A DNA stretch of 64,000 nucleotides from Myroides odoratimimus (GTDB taxonomy: Bacteria > Bacteroidota > Bacteroidia > Flavobacteriales > Flavobacteriaceae), in the NCBI RefSeq assembly GCF_001485415.1, contig NZ_BCMQ01000004.1:186001-250000 (forward strand), in the 5' to 3' direction. Position 1 is the stretch's first letter. Each line of letters opens with the position of its first letter. This document shows positions 45,677 through 54,612 of the stretch, in pieces. Under the pieces are notes generated by a model, which searched no databases, was not told the origin of the DNA, and saw only the letters and a program-made list of their open reading frames with translations. The position numbers were made by a program, and so were the translations under genes.

Positions 45677-46045
45677 TTATTTAGTTTCTTCTTCAAGGTT
45701 TTTATGCTCAGCTCCCCATTTGCCTAGAGCTTTAATAATGGGAGCTAGTTTTAGACCTATAGGTGTAAGTTCGTATTCTACTCGTGGCGGAACTTCTGGA
45801 TATATAGTGCGGATAATAACCTTATTCTCTTCTAATTTGCGTAGTTGAAGAGTAAGCACTCTTTCTGTAATATTTGGTAATACCTTTTTAATCTCTCCAA
45901 AACGCATCTTCCCTTCAAGTAAATAACAACAAATAGCCATCGTCCATTGCCCTCCAATTATACTTGTGGCATATACCTCATTACATTCATTTTCAAGGGC
46001 TTTTTTGTTTTCGAAGTGAGTAGAAGTCTCCTTAATTTTGGTCAT
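45677..46045 (-). CDS. HxlR-family regulator divergent from a flavodoxin-like reductase
   Basis: This protein is about 122 aa from the Met at 46045 (MTKIKETSTHF); the longer frame from 46090 adds 15 residues. HxlR motifs: IIGGQWTMAICCYLL, RFGEIKKVLPNITERVLTLQL and RVEYELTPIG. Cysteines (ECNEV, ICC) could act as redox sensors, as in other HxlR proteins. It is divergent from the quinone-reductase-like and PhzF-like genes, which are its probable targets. Confidence 0.9.
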   Translation of the reverse strand: MTKIKETSTHFENKKALENECNEVYATSIIGGQWTMAICCYLLEGKMRFGEIKKVLPNITERVLTLQLRKLEENKVIIRTIYPEVPPRVEYELTPIGLKLAPIIKALGKWGAEHKNLEEETK

Positions 46046-46144
46046 ACTTACTTTTTTGATAGTATCTAACAATTGGGCGCTAAGGTACAAAAAGCTGTTT
46101 GAACTCCCTATTTTTGCAGTAGTAATAACGATTAATGCTAAGAA

Positions 46145-46678
46145 ATGATGCGTACATTAGTGATCTTAATCCATCCTAATTTTGGAGAATCTATTGTAAA
46201 TAAGTTATGGTTAAAGGAGTTAGAACAATCTCCTGAACGATACTTTATTCATAATTTACACAGTGAATATCCTGACGGAATACTTGATATTCAAAAAGAA
46301 CAGGAATTGATAGAATCCTATGATCATATTGTATTTCAATTTCCCTTTTACTGGTTTAATTGTCCTCCTTTGTTTAAAACGTGGTTAGATGAAGTACTGA
46401 CTTATGGTTGGGCTTATGGTAGTCAGAGTGGTTATAAGATGAGTAATAAGAAAATAGGATTAGCTATAACAGCTGGGATTGATGAGCAGGAATATAGTGC
46501 AGATGGAAAGTATAAATATACTCTAGAACAACTGTTAGCCCCTTTTGAAGTAACCTTTAATTACATTAAGGCTGACTATCAAGGATTCTATGCATACTAT
46601 GGTATAGAGCAGGATAGCTCAGTAGAAACCATCAAAAACAGTGTAATTCCTTACGTACAATTTATAGAAACAATATAA
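46145..46678 (+). CDS. NAD(P)H oxidoreductase of the flavodoxin-like fold (MdaB/KefF-like)
   Basis: This 177-aa protein has the family start LVILIHPNFGESIVNK (FMN/FAD phosphate loop), FQFPFYWFNCPPLFKTWLDEVLTYGWAYG, and GLAITAGIDEQEYS. Such enzymes reduce quinones by two electrons. The start could also be the second Met at 46148. It is divergent from HxlR, with PhzF following 18 bp after its stop. Confidence 0.9.
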   Translation: MMRTLVILIHPNFGESIVNKLWLKELEQSPERYFIHNLHSEYPDGILDIQKEQELIESYDHIVFQFPFYWFNCPPLFKTWLDEVLTYGWAYGSQSGYKMSNKKIGLAITAGIDEQEYSADGKYKYTLEQLLAPFEVTFNYIKADYQGFYAYYGIEQDSSVETIKNSVIPYVQFIETI

Positions 46679-46696
46679 TATTTTAAAAAGTAGATA

Positions 46697-47485
46697 ATGA
46701 CATTAGAATTATATCAAATAGATGCCTTTACAGAACATATTTTTCATGGAAACCCAGCTTGTGTTGTACCCTTAAAAAGTTGGTTACCTGACGAGGTATT
46801 ATTTAAAATAACAAGAGAGAATGCGGTTGCAGAGACAGCATTCTTTATTGATAACGGAGATAGTATTCATTTGAGATGGTTTACTCCTGAGATAGAAATG
46901 GACTTATGTGGTCATGCTACATTGGCTACAGCACACTGTCTATCTAGTATATTAAACTATCCAAAGGACAGAATTGTATTTGACACCAAAAGTGGTGAGC
47001 TAATCGTAGAGGTTAAGGACGGAATGTACTATATGGATTTTCCTTCAAGAATGCCAGAGGCTTCATCATTACCTGATGTTATTGCTAAATCACTTAATAT
47101 ACAGCCTAAAGAAGTTTTTAAATCTAGAGATTATATCTTAGTCTATGAGTCAGAGGAAGAGATAAAGAATATTAAAGTGAATCAATCTGTATTAGATTTA
47201 ATCAACCTAGACCCAGGGGGTGTGGTGGTAACATCAACAGGGGTAGAGAGTGATTTTGTTTCTAGATATTTCACACCTCAGTCTACTATTCTTGAGGATC
47301 CCGTAACTGGATCAGCACATTGTTCTCTTATTCCATTCTGGTCATCACGATTAGGCAAGCATATACTTTTTGCAAAGCAAATATCAGAAAGAGGTGGTGA
47401 GTTATACTGTGAAAATAAAGCCGAAAGGGTAATCGTAGCTGGTAAAGCAAGAGTTTATTCTAAGGGACAGTTTGGGATAGAATAA
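46697..47485 (+). CDS. PhzF-family isomerase-like protein
   Basis: This 262-aa protein has PhzF-family blocks GNPACVVPL, AETAFF (with the catalytic Glu region), RWFTPEIEMDLCGHATLA and EDPVTGSAHC. PhzF catalyses an isomerisation in phenazine synthesis; most stand-alone homologues act on unknown small acids. It lies behind the oxidoreductase on the same strand, so both are likely under the HxlR regulator. Confidence 0.92.
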   Translation: MTLELYQIDAFTEHIFHGNPACVVPLKSWLPDEVLFKITRENAVAETAFFIDNGDSIHLRWFTPEIEMDLCGHATLATAHCLSSILNYPKDRIVFDTKSGELIVEVKDGMYYMDFPSRMPEASSLPDVIAKSLNIQPKEVFKSRDYILVYESEEEIKNIKVNQSVLDLINLDPGGVVVTSTGVESDFVSRYFTPQSTILEDPVTGSAHCSLIPFWSSRLGKHILFAKQISERGGELYCENKAERVIVAGKARVYSKGQFGIE

Positions 47486-47492
47486 TATAACT

Positions 47493-47525
47493 CAAAAGAG
47501 GATAAGTAAAGCTTATCCTCTTTTG
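47493..47525 (+). terminator. Terminator after the PhzF-like gene
   Basis: A 14-bp perfect stem (CAAAAGAGGATAAG with CTTATCCTCTTTTG) with a 5-nt loop, followed by TATTTT. Confidence 0.88.
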
Positions 47526-47702
47526 TATTTTAGGGGGAGTTTACTGATTATTAACAGTCTATTTCTTAATGACAGATGGAGATTAGTTCTAGATTGTTAT
47601 CAAGGCAATAAAATCAATATTAAATATTTAGGAGGTAATTAGAAGTTTTTTTATATGTTTACTAGTCTAGTAACAAACACTTAAAAAAACTAAATATTTA
47701 TC

Positions 47703-48521
47703 ATGAAAAAACTTTGTCTTATTTTAACCTTAGCATTGGTAGGTAACACTTTTGCACAAGAGTCTAATGATTCTATTGCTGTCAGTAGATTCTTTTATAG
47801 CACAAAAATCTTAAAGGATCCTCAAAAAACAGATCAGATAACGGAAGGGGTAGCTATTCTAGATATTAATCAAAGTAACTCTCGTTTTACTGATTATGGA
47901 AGCCTACAGCGAAGTGAGTTTATGACAATCTCGAAGACAGATAAATCATTGTCTAGAATGGATATAATGAATAAACTAAGGCAGTTTAAATCTGGTTTTG
48001 CTTGGTCTATATATAGTAATGCTGATGAAAATAAGTTTTATCTTGAACAAAATAGACAAAAGTATTATTATAAAGAGGATAAAAATAGTATCAAATGGAC
48101 AATTGCTCCTGAAGTAACTCAATGGGAGGGATATAAGGTACAAGAGGCTACAACAAGCTACGGTGGACGTGTGTGGTATGCTTTATTTACAACAGACATT
48201 CCTGCCTTAAATGGCCCTTATAAGTTTAATAATCTACCGGGGTTTGTAGTTAAGGCATGGGATGCGGCAGGAGAGTACGCTTTTGAATTTACCAACAGCC
48301 AAAATATAAAATTAGCTAAGGATGCTTTAGATGGATTAGCTAATTATGAAGAGGTGTCTAAAAAACAAGCTAAGAAAGCAGATAAGGTTTTTTATAATAA
48401 AACAGCTGTAGATTTACTGATAGAGTTAAATCCTGGAAATGCAAAAAATATAGATCAATATCCAGCAGGGATGAAACAGAAACTGATCTTAAGTAGTAAT
48501 CCTATAGAAAAAGATTTTTAA
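47703..48521 (+). CDS. GLPGLI-family secreted protein
   Basis: This 272-aa protein has a signal peptide (LILTLALVGNTFAQ). The family core is seen as GGRVWYALFTTDIPALNGPYKF and NNLPGFVVKAWDAAGEYAFEF, where the name-giving GLPGLI has become NLPGFVV. WTI and ITEGVAILDINQSNS also fit. Function of the family is unknown; it is spread across Bacteroidota. Confidence 0.88.
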   Translation: MKKLCLILTLALVGNTFAQESNDSIAVSRFFYSTKILKDPQKTDQITEGVAILDINQSNSRFTDYGSLQRSEFMTISKTDKSLSRMDIMNKLRQFKSGFAWSIYSNADENKFYLEQNRQKYYYKEDKNSIKWTIAPEVTQWEGYKVQEATTSYGGRVWYALFTTDIPALNGPYKFNNLPGFVVKAWDAAGEYAFEFTNSQNIKLAKDALDGLANYEEVSKKQAKKADKVFYNKTAVDLLIELNPGNAKNIDQYPAGMKQKLILSSNPIEKDF

Positions 48522-48609
48522 TTAAATCATATTTATTACTGATGGAAGTAATGCTGATTGATAGGAGTATGATAACTTTGCACTAAAGTATATAGTAATA
48601 CAGATAACA

Positions 48610-48747
48610 ATGGGAAGAAATACACCTGCCAATAGAAAGGCTGTCAAGGATAAAATAGACAAAAAGAAGAAGAAAGAACAGGAAGCAGCTGTTAAGCGAA
48701 AAACACTTCTAAAAGAAATAGTGAACCAAATGGCTAATAAGAAGTAG
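48610..48747 (+). CDS. Small basic protein (45 aa)
   Basis: The start ATG at 48610 is followed by MGRNTPANRKAVKDKI, a Lys-rich middle and ends MANKK. It is Lys/Arg-rich with helical pattern and could bind nucleic acid. It has a terminator 18 bp after its stop, which supports it as a true gene. The opposite-strand frame is not credible. Confidence 0.6.
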   Translation: MGRNTPANRKAVKDKIDKKKKKEQEAAVKRKTLLKEIVNQMANKK

Positions 48748-48765
48748 TTTTTGGACATAAAATAT

Positions 48766-48807
48766 AAAGCCTATATCAAAGGGATTACTATTGATATAGG
48801 CTTTTTT
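48766..48807 (+). terminator. Terminator after the small basic gene
   Basis: A 14-bp stem (AAAGCCTATATCAA with TTGATATAGGCTTT) with an 11-nt loop and a T-run after it. Confidence 0.88.
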
Positions 48808-48875
48808 ATGCTTACTAGCTATAATTTTTATAAGAATAGATTATCTTAGATAAGGTATTAATAAAGAGTAATAAT

Positions 48876-49640
48876 ATGAAACAAGTTTTAACCTTACTTA
48901 TCGCTTTGTTTAGCATGATGTCTGTTTATGCAAAATATGGATCGTTTGGCTTAAGTACTTTCCCTAATGGATCGACCATTAATCAGAACGCTATCTTTAT
49001 GATAGAGGGCTATGCTGACAGTCAATCAATCATTAAAGCGCTTAATAAGGAATATCCCATATATCTTAAAAGTGGGGATAAGATAGTGCCTTTAATTGTG
49101 ACAGAGACTTACGTAGGTAGTTTTAATTTGACACAAGCTATCTTAAAGCCTGAGAACGAGTTAGAGGCAGGCCTTGAATATACCTTAGTAATTGATAATC
49201 TACCTCAACATGACAAATTAGAAAGACGTAATACAGAGTCGGGTGAATATGAAGCCATAAAGTATAAGGTATTGCCTACTGTAGATACTGATAAACCTGT
49301 GGTTGCTTCTAAGCCTAAGATAGAAAAGAAAGAAAACGTTATGTATGGATGTGGTCCTTCTTCTAATGTGATATTTTCTAATCCTGCCAAAGATGATTCA
49401 GAGTTCTTAGTAAAGACTACAATGAAAAATGTAAAGACAAAAGAAGAAACTACTTATTATTTAGTTGCTTATAAAGATACTATTAGTGTAGGGCATGGTA
49501 TGTGTTCAGGGGCTTTTAGTTTTAAAAGAGATAATGATTATGAAATAGAGTTTGCCTTTATGGATAGTTCTGGTAATATAACAGAATGGGAAGGAAAGCG
49601 AATTAAGTTTAGTCCTCCTACGTTTAAGGGAATATTTTAA
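48876..49640 (+). CDS. Secreted protein of unknown function
   Basis: This 254-aa protein has a signal peptide (LLIALFSMMSVYAKYG). The mature part is a beta-rich protein of at least two sandwich units (FPNGSTINQNAIFMIEGYA, then EFLVKTTMKNVKTKEETTYYL), with Cys in MYGCGPSS and GHGMCSG that could pair. No known family motif. Confidence 0.72.
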   Translation: MKQVLTLLIALFSMMSVYAKYGSFGLSTFPNGSTINQNAIFMIEGYADSQSIIKALNKEYPIYLKSGDKIVPLIVTETYVGSFNLTQAILKPENELEAGLEYTLVIDNLPQHDKLERRNTESGEYEAIKYKVLPTVDTDKPVVASKPKIEKKENVMYGCGPSSNVIFSNPAKDDSEFLVKTTMKNVKTKEETTYYLVAYKDTISVGHGMCSGAFSFKRDNDYEIEFAFMDSSGNITEWEGKRIKFSPPTFKGIF

Positions 49641-49816
49641 TGTATTAGAAATAGGTAATTACATATTATATTCTGTTAGGACACATGATACAAATATATA
49701 ATATGATTTTAATACGATATTCAGATAGAACGACCTGCAGCATATGCATTAAGACATGCCCCAAAAGTGTCTAACTTATTGGAGCATGTTTAAAGGAGGG
49801 CACTATTGATATAGTC

Positions 49817-50815
49817 TTATTTTACTCGAATTAATTCGACTCTTCTGTTCTTAGCCTTATTGCTGTCCGAGTCATTAGCAACTAATGGATTCTCTGCACC
49901 CAAACCTTTAGCGGATAGTTTCTCTTTAGCGATGCCTTGTTTTATTAAAGCATTCATTACTGCATTAGCTCTATCGGTAGATAGTTTTTTGTTGTGAGAT
50001 GCTTCTCCTGTATTGTCTGTATGTCCTTCAATTGAAATCTTTAAAGAAGGATCTTTCTTTAAGGCAACTGCTATTTCATCAACTGTTTTTTCTCCATCTT
50101 GAGTAAGTGTAGACTTATCGATATCAAAGTTGATATATAAGATAGATTTACCTTTCTCTGTTAGGTCTTTTACTATTTCGTCTGCTGTAATTTTAGTAAT
50201 TGTCTGCTGTAGGGCTTCTTCTTGTAAGATATTAAGCTTACCACCTGCATTATTAGCAGTGTATTGGATATAAACGTTTCCTTGATTATGTGTACGGATA
50301 ATATAAAGTTTAATTAATTCTCCAGTATATCCGATATCTCCTTCATCTCCTTTATTCGGATCTTGTTTATTATAACGTTCATATTCTTCCCCTGTGATTT
50401 CTCCTTCAAAAACTTTTACTGCTCCTATAGAATTTAAATAATCCTCTAAGCTTTTTTCAAAGTAGCGTTGAGAAAACTCTTCCCCTGCTACAGCAGTTAC
50501 ATTAGTTTTATACAGTTTTCCTTCAATAGGAATCATTACTCCATCAATAGGGAAGTAACATACATCAAAGTTTTTCTGAAATGGTTTGTTCATTTCTTTT
50601 AATCCTTTAGGTAAGGTAAAGAATGGGAAAGTACCTATATCTGCTTTGCTATAAGCTATATCTTCAATATTAAATCCAGCTTTAGGTGTGTCTATTTCTT
50701 CAACATTTGTTGAGGTTTGTTCAGTTGTTATTTCGGGGTTATTTTCTTCTTTGTTCTTTTGGTTACAAGACATAACGATTAATGCCATTGCTAATAAAAG
50801 TGTGGTTTTTTTCAT
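49817..50815 (-). CDS. OmpA-family lipoprotein
   Basis: This protein is about 332 aa from the ATG at 50815 (MKKTTLLLAMALIVMSCNQK); an upstream frame from 50860 lacks the signal peptide. The lipobox is VMSCN. After a long novel region, the C-terminal OmpA domain carries NFDIDKSTLTQDG, GHTDNTGEASHN and ENPLVANDSDSNKAKNRRVELI, which bind peptidoglycan. Confidence 0.9.
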   Translation of the reverse strand: MKKTTLLLAMALIVMSCNQKNKEENNPEITTEQTSTNVEEIDTPKAGFNIEDIAYSKADIGTFPFFTLPKGLKEMNKPFQKNFDVCYFPIDGVMIPIEGKLYKTNVTAVAGEEFSQRYFEKSLEDYLNSIGAVKVFEGEITGEEYERYNKQDPNKGDEGDIGYTGELIKLYIIRTHNQGNVYIQYTANNAGGKLNILQEEALQQTITKITADEIVKDLTEKGKSILYINFDIDKSTLTQDGEKTVDEIAVALKKDPSLKISIEGHTDNTGEASHNKKLSTDRANAVMNALIKQGIAKEKLSAKGLGAENPLVANDSDSNKAKNRRVELIRVK

Positions 50816-51030
50816 GATCTGAGCTTTTGATTCGATTATTGTTGTTTTTTGACAATTCAAAAATCGGTAAAAAAATGATAGATAGGATATTAAATTTTAA
50901 AAAGGAATGAAAACTTAATATAGATAGACCTTTTTATTCAATAATAAATATTGTTTAAAATAATTCTAAATAATATAGTTGTATTAAAAGTAGTTTTTTT
51001 ATTTTTGATAAAACTCAAAATGTACTAATT

Positions 51031-51585
51031 ATGAATTACTTTATCCGTTTCAGTTTATTATTCTTTTGTGCAACCTTCTTAATATCGTGTAATAATAGTG
51101 ATATTCCAGAGAAAGCTATGCCAGTTACTAATTTTGATGTTGACCGTTATTTGGGAACGTGGTATGAGATAGCGCGTTTTGACTTTCGATTTGAAAAAGA
51201 TTTGAATAATACTTCAGCTCAGTACAGTCTAGATAAAGATGGGAATGTAGAGGTTCTTAATAGTGGATATAATTACGTAGGGAAGGAGTGGTCTGTAGCA
51301 AAAGGAGTAGCAAAGTTTAGAAAAGATAAAGGAACAGCAGCTTTAAAAGTTAGTTTCTTTGGGCCTTTCTATTCTGGTTATAATGTCATTGCTTTAGATG
51401 AAGATTATCGATATGCTTTAATAGCAGGGAAGAATCTTGATTATTTATGGATTCTATCTAGAGAAAAAACTTTGCCTGAAGATGTGAAAGTAAAGTATTT
51501 AGAAATTGCTAAAGAAGTTGGATATGATACTAGCAAGCTTATATGGGTAGAGCATGATAAGAACAATAATCCCTATTTAAAATAA
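51031..51585 (+). CDS. Blc-like bacterial lipocalin
   Basis: This 184-aa lipoprotein has its lipobox at LISCN. Lipocalin signatures are FDVDRYLGTWYEIARFDFRFEKDL, AKFRKDKGTAALKVSFFGPFYSGYNVIALDEDYRYALIAG, and LWILSREKTLP. The family binds lysophospholipids at the outer membrane and helps in stress. Sequence and length fit Blc closely. Confidence 0.93.
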   Translation: MNYFIRFSLLFFCATFLISCNNSDIPEKAMPVTNFDVDRYLGTWYEIARFDFRFEKDLNNTSAQYSLDKDGNVEVLNSGYNYVGKEWSVAKGVAKFRKDKGTAALKVSFFGPFYSGYNVIALDEDYRYALIAGKNLDYLWILSREKTLPEDVKVKYLEIAKEVGYDTSKLIWVEHDKNNNPYLK

Positions 51586-51765
51586 TAAGAAGAGTATTCT
51601 CTAAAGAGACTTTATAGATATAGCTTAGGAATATGTAAGTTACGTTTATTATTAACACAGTTGTGATTATCTAACCATTATTTACTGTAGGATATGTTTT
51701 TTTAAATATATATCGTTATATTACAAGTAGGGTACAAATGATAATGTAATAAAACGTTTAAATCT

Positions 51766-52455
51766 ATGACTATATATAGTTATCACTTAGTGAAAGTATC
51801 TTTATGGATGAGACTAAAATTGCTATTTAATTCACATAGATTAAAGAGACAAAAGGGTTTATTACACATAGAAGTAATGTCTAGCATGGTGTTAGGTTCT
51901 CCTATTTTTTCCCTATCCAGATTAAAATTTAGGCATGTAGTTATATTTGCCCAATGGGAAGATGAGTGTGTATTAGATTATTTTTTAATCCATAATAAGG
52001 TTGGTAGAACACTTGCAAAAGGAGAGTATTTCAAGTTAAAATTAATTAGACAATGGGGCAATGTCTCAGGGTTTGTACCAGAGGAGCTAGAGAGTATTAG
52101 TGAAGACCAATCTGCTTCAGTTGTAGCAGTTACAGTGGCTAGGATGAAGTTCTTACAAATACCAAGGTTTATTAAATGGGGAAGACCAGTAGAGATGTTG
52201 GTACGGGATCACCCAGGAGTACTATTTGCTACAGCATCTATTGGTTTTCCACATACAGTCTCTACTTTCTCTCTATGGAATACACAGAAAGATATGTTAG
52301 ACATGGTCAAGGGACATGGCAAAGTAGATGAACCTAACCGTCATATAGATGCGATGAAAGAAAGAGAGCGAAAGGACTTTCATTATGAGTTTACGACTCT
52401 TAGGTTTAGTGTTATTTCAGCATCTGAGAAGTGGGGTAGTAAGGTTAAAGAATAA
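51766..52455 (+). CDS. CrtA-like monooxygenase-fold protein (tentative)
   Basis: This 229-aa soluble protein, by pattern, resembles the spheroidene monooxygenase (CrtA) group: VTVARMKFLQIPRFIKWGRPVE, VRDHPGVLFATASIGFPHTVSTFSLWNTQKDMLDM, with RHIDAMKERERKDFHYEFTTLRF at the end. I recall the block order and the His residues at the heme, but did not align it. No carotenoid gene is near, so any hydroxylation of carotenoids is a guess. Confidence 0.6.
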   Translation: MTIYSYHLVKVSLWMRLKLLFNSHRLKRQKGLLHIEVMSSMVLGSPIFSLSRLKFRHVVIFAQWEDECVLDYFLIHNKVGRTLAKGEYFKLKLIRQWGNVSGFVPEELESISEDQSASVVAVTVARMKFLQIPRFIKWGRPVEMLVRDHPGVLFATASIGFPHTVSTFSLWNTQKDMLDMVKGHGKVDEPNRHIDAMKERERKDFHYEFTTLRFSVISASEKWGSKVKE

Positions 52456-53128
52456 AGGAGATATAAAAGCACTGTACAGCTACATGGATATAGTTCAAGA
52501 ATATATGGATTATAGTACAATATAAGATGTTACGATTAGTAATCTTAGAGATATACCCAAAGAAAAGGGACACAACGAATACTTGTACAAAAGCTAGTAT
52601 GGCATTAGGTAACAGCATAATATAAAAGAAGCCTAAGTGTGCAATAGTCATTAGTACAGCCGTGATGATGTTACCTGGACTGATACTTTTAGTAGAAGGT
52701 TTGATGTATTTATCAATGTAGTTTTGGATTAGCCCTCTGTATAAAACCTCTTCTCCTAAAGCTTTTATTGGAAAACATATCAGGATAAAGAACCAAATCT
52801 GATCTAAGTATTCATGATGTATATCTGATGAATCTGATAAGAATATCTGTAGACTATTAACTACTAAAAAAATAACAGCAAACAGACTAGTGTATTTGAT
52901 TAGGTTTTTCTTAGACTTGCTGTCTATGTTTAGTTTTAAAGAAACGCGAATAGGTAATGTATGTTTCTTGATAAAAAGGATACTTAGAATAATTAAAGGA
53001 ACAGAGGCTAGTACTGATTGATACTCTGTATTGTCAATAAAGCTTAAAGACAAATAGGTAGCTGTAATAACAGTATATAATAAAAAATATAATAGAATCG
53101 GATAGATAAGTTTATTCTGTATCTTCAT
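52445..53128 (-). CDS. CPBP-family intramembrane protease
   Basis: This 227-aa membrane protein has CPBP motifs GEEVLYRG, AHLGFF (motif 2 His) and IIHIFLNY (His-x3-Asn). It is convergent with the CrtA-like gene and overlaps it by 11 nt at the 3' ends. Function may be protein processing. Confidence 0.85.
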   Translation of the reverse strand: MKIQNKLIYPILLYFLLYTVITATYLSLSFIDNTEYQSVLASVPLIILSILFIKKHTLPIRVSLKLNIDSKSKKNLIKYTSLFAVIFLVVNSLQIFLSDSSDIHHEYLDQIWFFILICFPIKALGEEVLYRGLIQNYIDKYIKPSTKSISPGNIITAVLMTIAHLGFFYIMLLPNAILAFVQVFVVSLFFGYISKITNRNILYCTIIHIFLNYIHVAVQCFYISFIL

Positions 53129-53231
53129 AATAATTGTTTAGTTAGTAGTGTTTTTCATTATCTTTACTAAGATAGAGATAGTTTTTTCTGTAAAGTAATG
53201 TAAAAGAAAGAATTGTATAGTGTTTTTTAAT

Positions 53232-53336
53232 ATGAGAGTTTGTTTTTTATTTTTCTGTCTATTATTTAGTAGTATAGATAGCTTTGGACAATATAGTACT
53301 AATGATCAATTAACGATGAATGGACAAATCGTATAA
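53232..53336 (+). CDS. 34-aa signal-peptide-like small ORF
   Basis: The frame MRVCFLFFCLLFSSIDSFGQ looks like a signal peptide with a short tail (YSTNDQLTMNGQIV) that ends in TAA. It lies 26 bp before the next gene. It is either a small secreted peptide or the head of a broken secreted-protein gene. Confidence 0.4.
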   Translation: MRVCFLFFCLLFSSIDSFGQYSTNDQLTMNGQIV

Positions 53337-53362
53337 AATATTATACAATAAATAGGTTCAAA

Positions 53363-53983
53363 ATGAATTATACTTATCTTTTATATGGTGTAGTAGTATG
53401 GTTGGTTATAAGTGTCGTGATTAGAACGATAAGTAGGACCTCTAATAAGGTAGTAGCCCCATCCATTAAACCTTCTCCCTTTGGAATCGAGTTAATAGAG
53501 AATGGTTTTCTTCAATATGCAAATCCTGAGTTAATCAATTCCTTGGAGTTAGATATTATCGAGTCATTCTATATTCACGATGATGAGACCTATAAGTTCG
53601 CTCATATTGATGCAGAGGAAATGGCAGAGTTTAACTTTGATTTCTTTCTTCCTCAATTAAATGCAATACTTGGAAAAAGGGCTTTTGAACTAGAGGTAAA
53701 AGTAGCAGATGATTATGAATATACTCATGATATTATTATTAACGATAAAAGAATTAACTTATATACACAGTATGATTTAGATAATGACTTGATCTGGGAT
53801 ACTTCAGTAAGAAATTTCTTTAAGGAAGTAAATGCTATACTAAAGTTTAACTTTATAAAAGAGAGATTTTACTTGATATCAGGAGGACACGACTTATCAA
53901 CGTTGTTACTGACGGATAAAGAGTTTCTAATTATTATGGAATACTTTAAAGATAATCCTAATGAAATTCCTTATAGACCATAA
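53363..53983 (+). CDS. Membrane-anchored protein of unknown function
   Basis: This 206-aa protein has a single N-terminal helix (LLYGVVVWLVISVVI) and an acidic soluble region of about 170 residues without known motifs (FELEVKVADDYEYTH, then FYLISGGHDLSTLLL). It and the following gene are on the same strand, 20 bp apart, and might be made together. Confidence 0.68.
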   Translation: MNYTYLLYGVVVWLVISVVIRTISRTSNKVVAPSIKPSPFGIELIENGFLQYANPELINSLELDIIESFYIHDDETYKFAHIDAEEMAEFNFDFFLPQLNAILGKRAFELEVKVADDYEYTHDIIINDKRINLYTQYDLDNDLIWDTSVRNFFKEVNAILKFNFIKERFYLISGGHDLSTLLLTDKEFLIIMEYFKDNPNEIPYRP

Positions 53984-54003
53984 TAGAATAAAAACTACTT
54001 ATT

Positions 54004-54609
54004 ATGAAAGTAAGAGAGTTACATATTGATTCAGAAGTAAAAGTATTTGTTGTAGTTAATAAAGACAATGAAGATGTGCTTGAGTGGGAGGTTGAAGCTA
54101 CTCAATATGCTGTATTACCAGATGAAGAAGGGAATTTTTTTGTCAAAGGATTAGAGATTTCGAATAGTGGTATAGCTGAAGTATATGTAGGAATGATACT
54201 TCCTGAACGAATAAGTGAAATAGCCCTTAAAAATAATGTATTAGGTCAATTGACAGTATTAGAATGTATTGAGACGAGTAGTAGTCAGTATCTTCCTTCG
54301 GTAGCTAGTGAGTGCTATGGAGATTATGAGTTGTATTATGTTAGATCAAATCCAAAAATAGGAATAGAGGTATTAGAAGAAGGTCTTAAGCAATCTGATA
54401 ATTATGGAGCTATTGCTGAAGATTTAGGATATATTTATCGAGATGAACAATGTATTCATGAAGCTATAGAAGCTTTTAAGATTAGCGAGGAGATAGGAGT
54501 GTCCTCTTGCTATATTTATAAAGAGTTAGCGGATTTATATGACGTGCTTGGTAATACTCCAATGAAAGAAGAGTATAACCTTAAGTATATTGAAAATGGA
54601 GGTCTATAG
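54004..54609 (+). CDS. Unknown soluble protein with helical-repeat-like end
   Basis: This 201-aa protein has a beta-rich first half and a second half with two TPR-like helical pairs (about 120-195: ALK-like IGIEVLEEGLKQSDNYGAIAEDLGYIY and AIEAFKISEEIGVSSCYIYKELADLYDVLG). It may bind a partner. No known family. Confidence 0.65.
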   Translation: MKVRELHIDSEVKVFVVVNKDNEDVLEWEVEATQYAVLPDEEGNFFVKGLEISNSGIAEVYVGMILPERISEIALKNNVLGQLTVLECIETSSSQYLPSVASECYGDYELYYVRSNPKIGIEVLEEGLKQSDNYGAIAEDLGYIYRDEQCIHEAIEAFKISEEIGVSSCYIYKELADLYDVLGNTPMKEEYNLKYIENGGL

Positions 54610-54612
54610 TAT

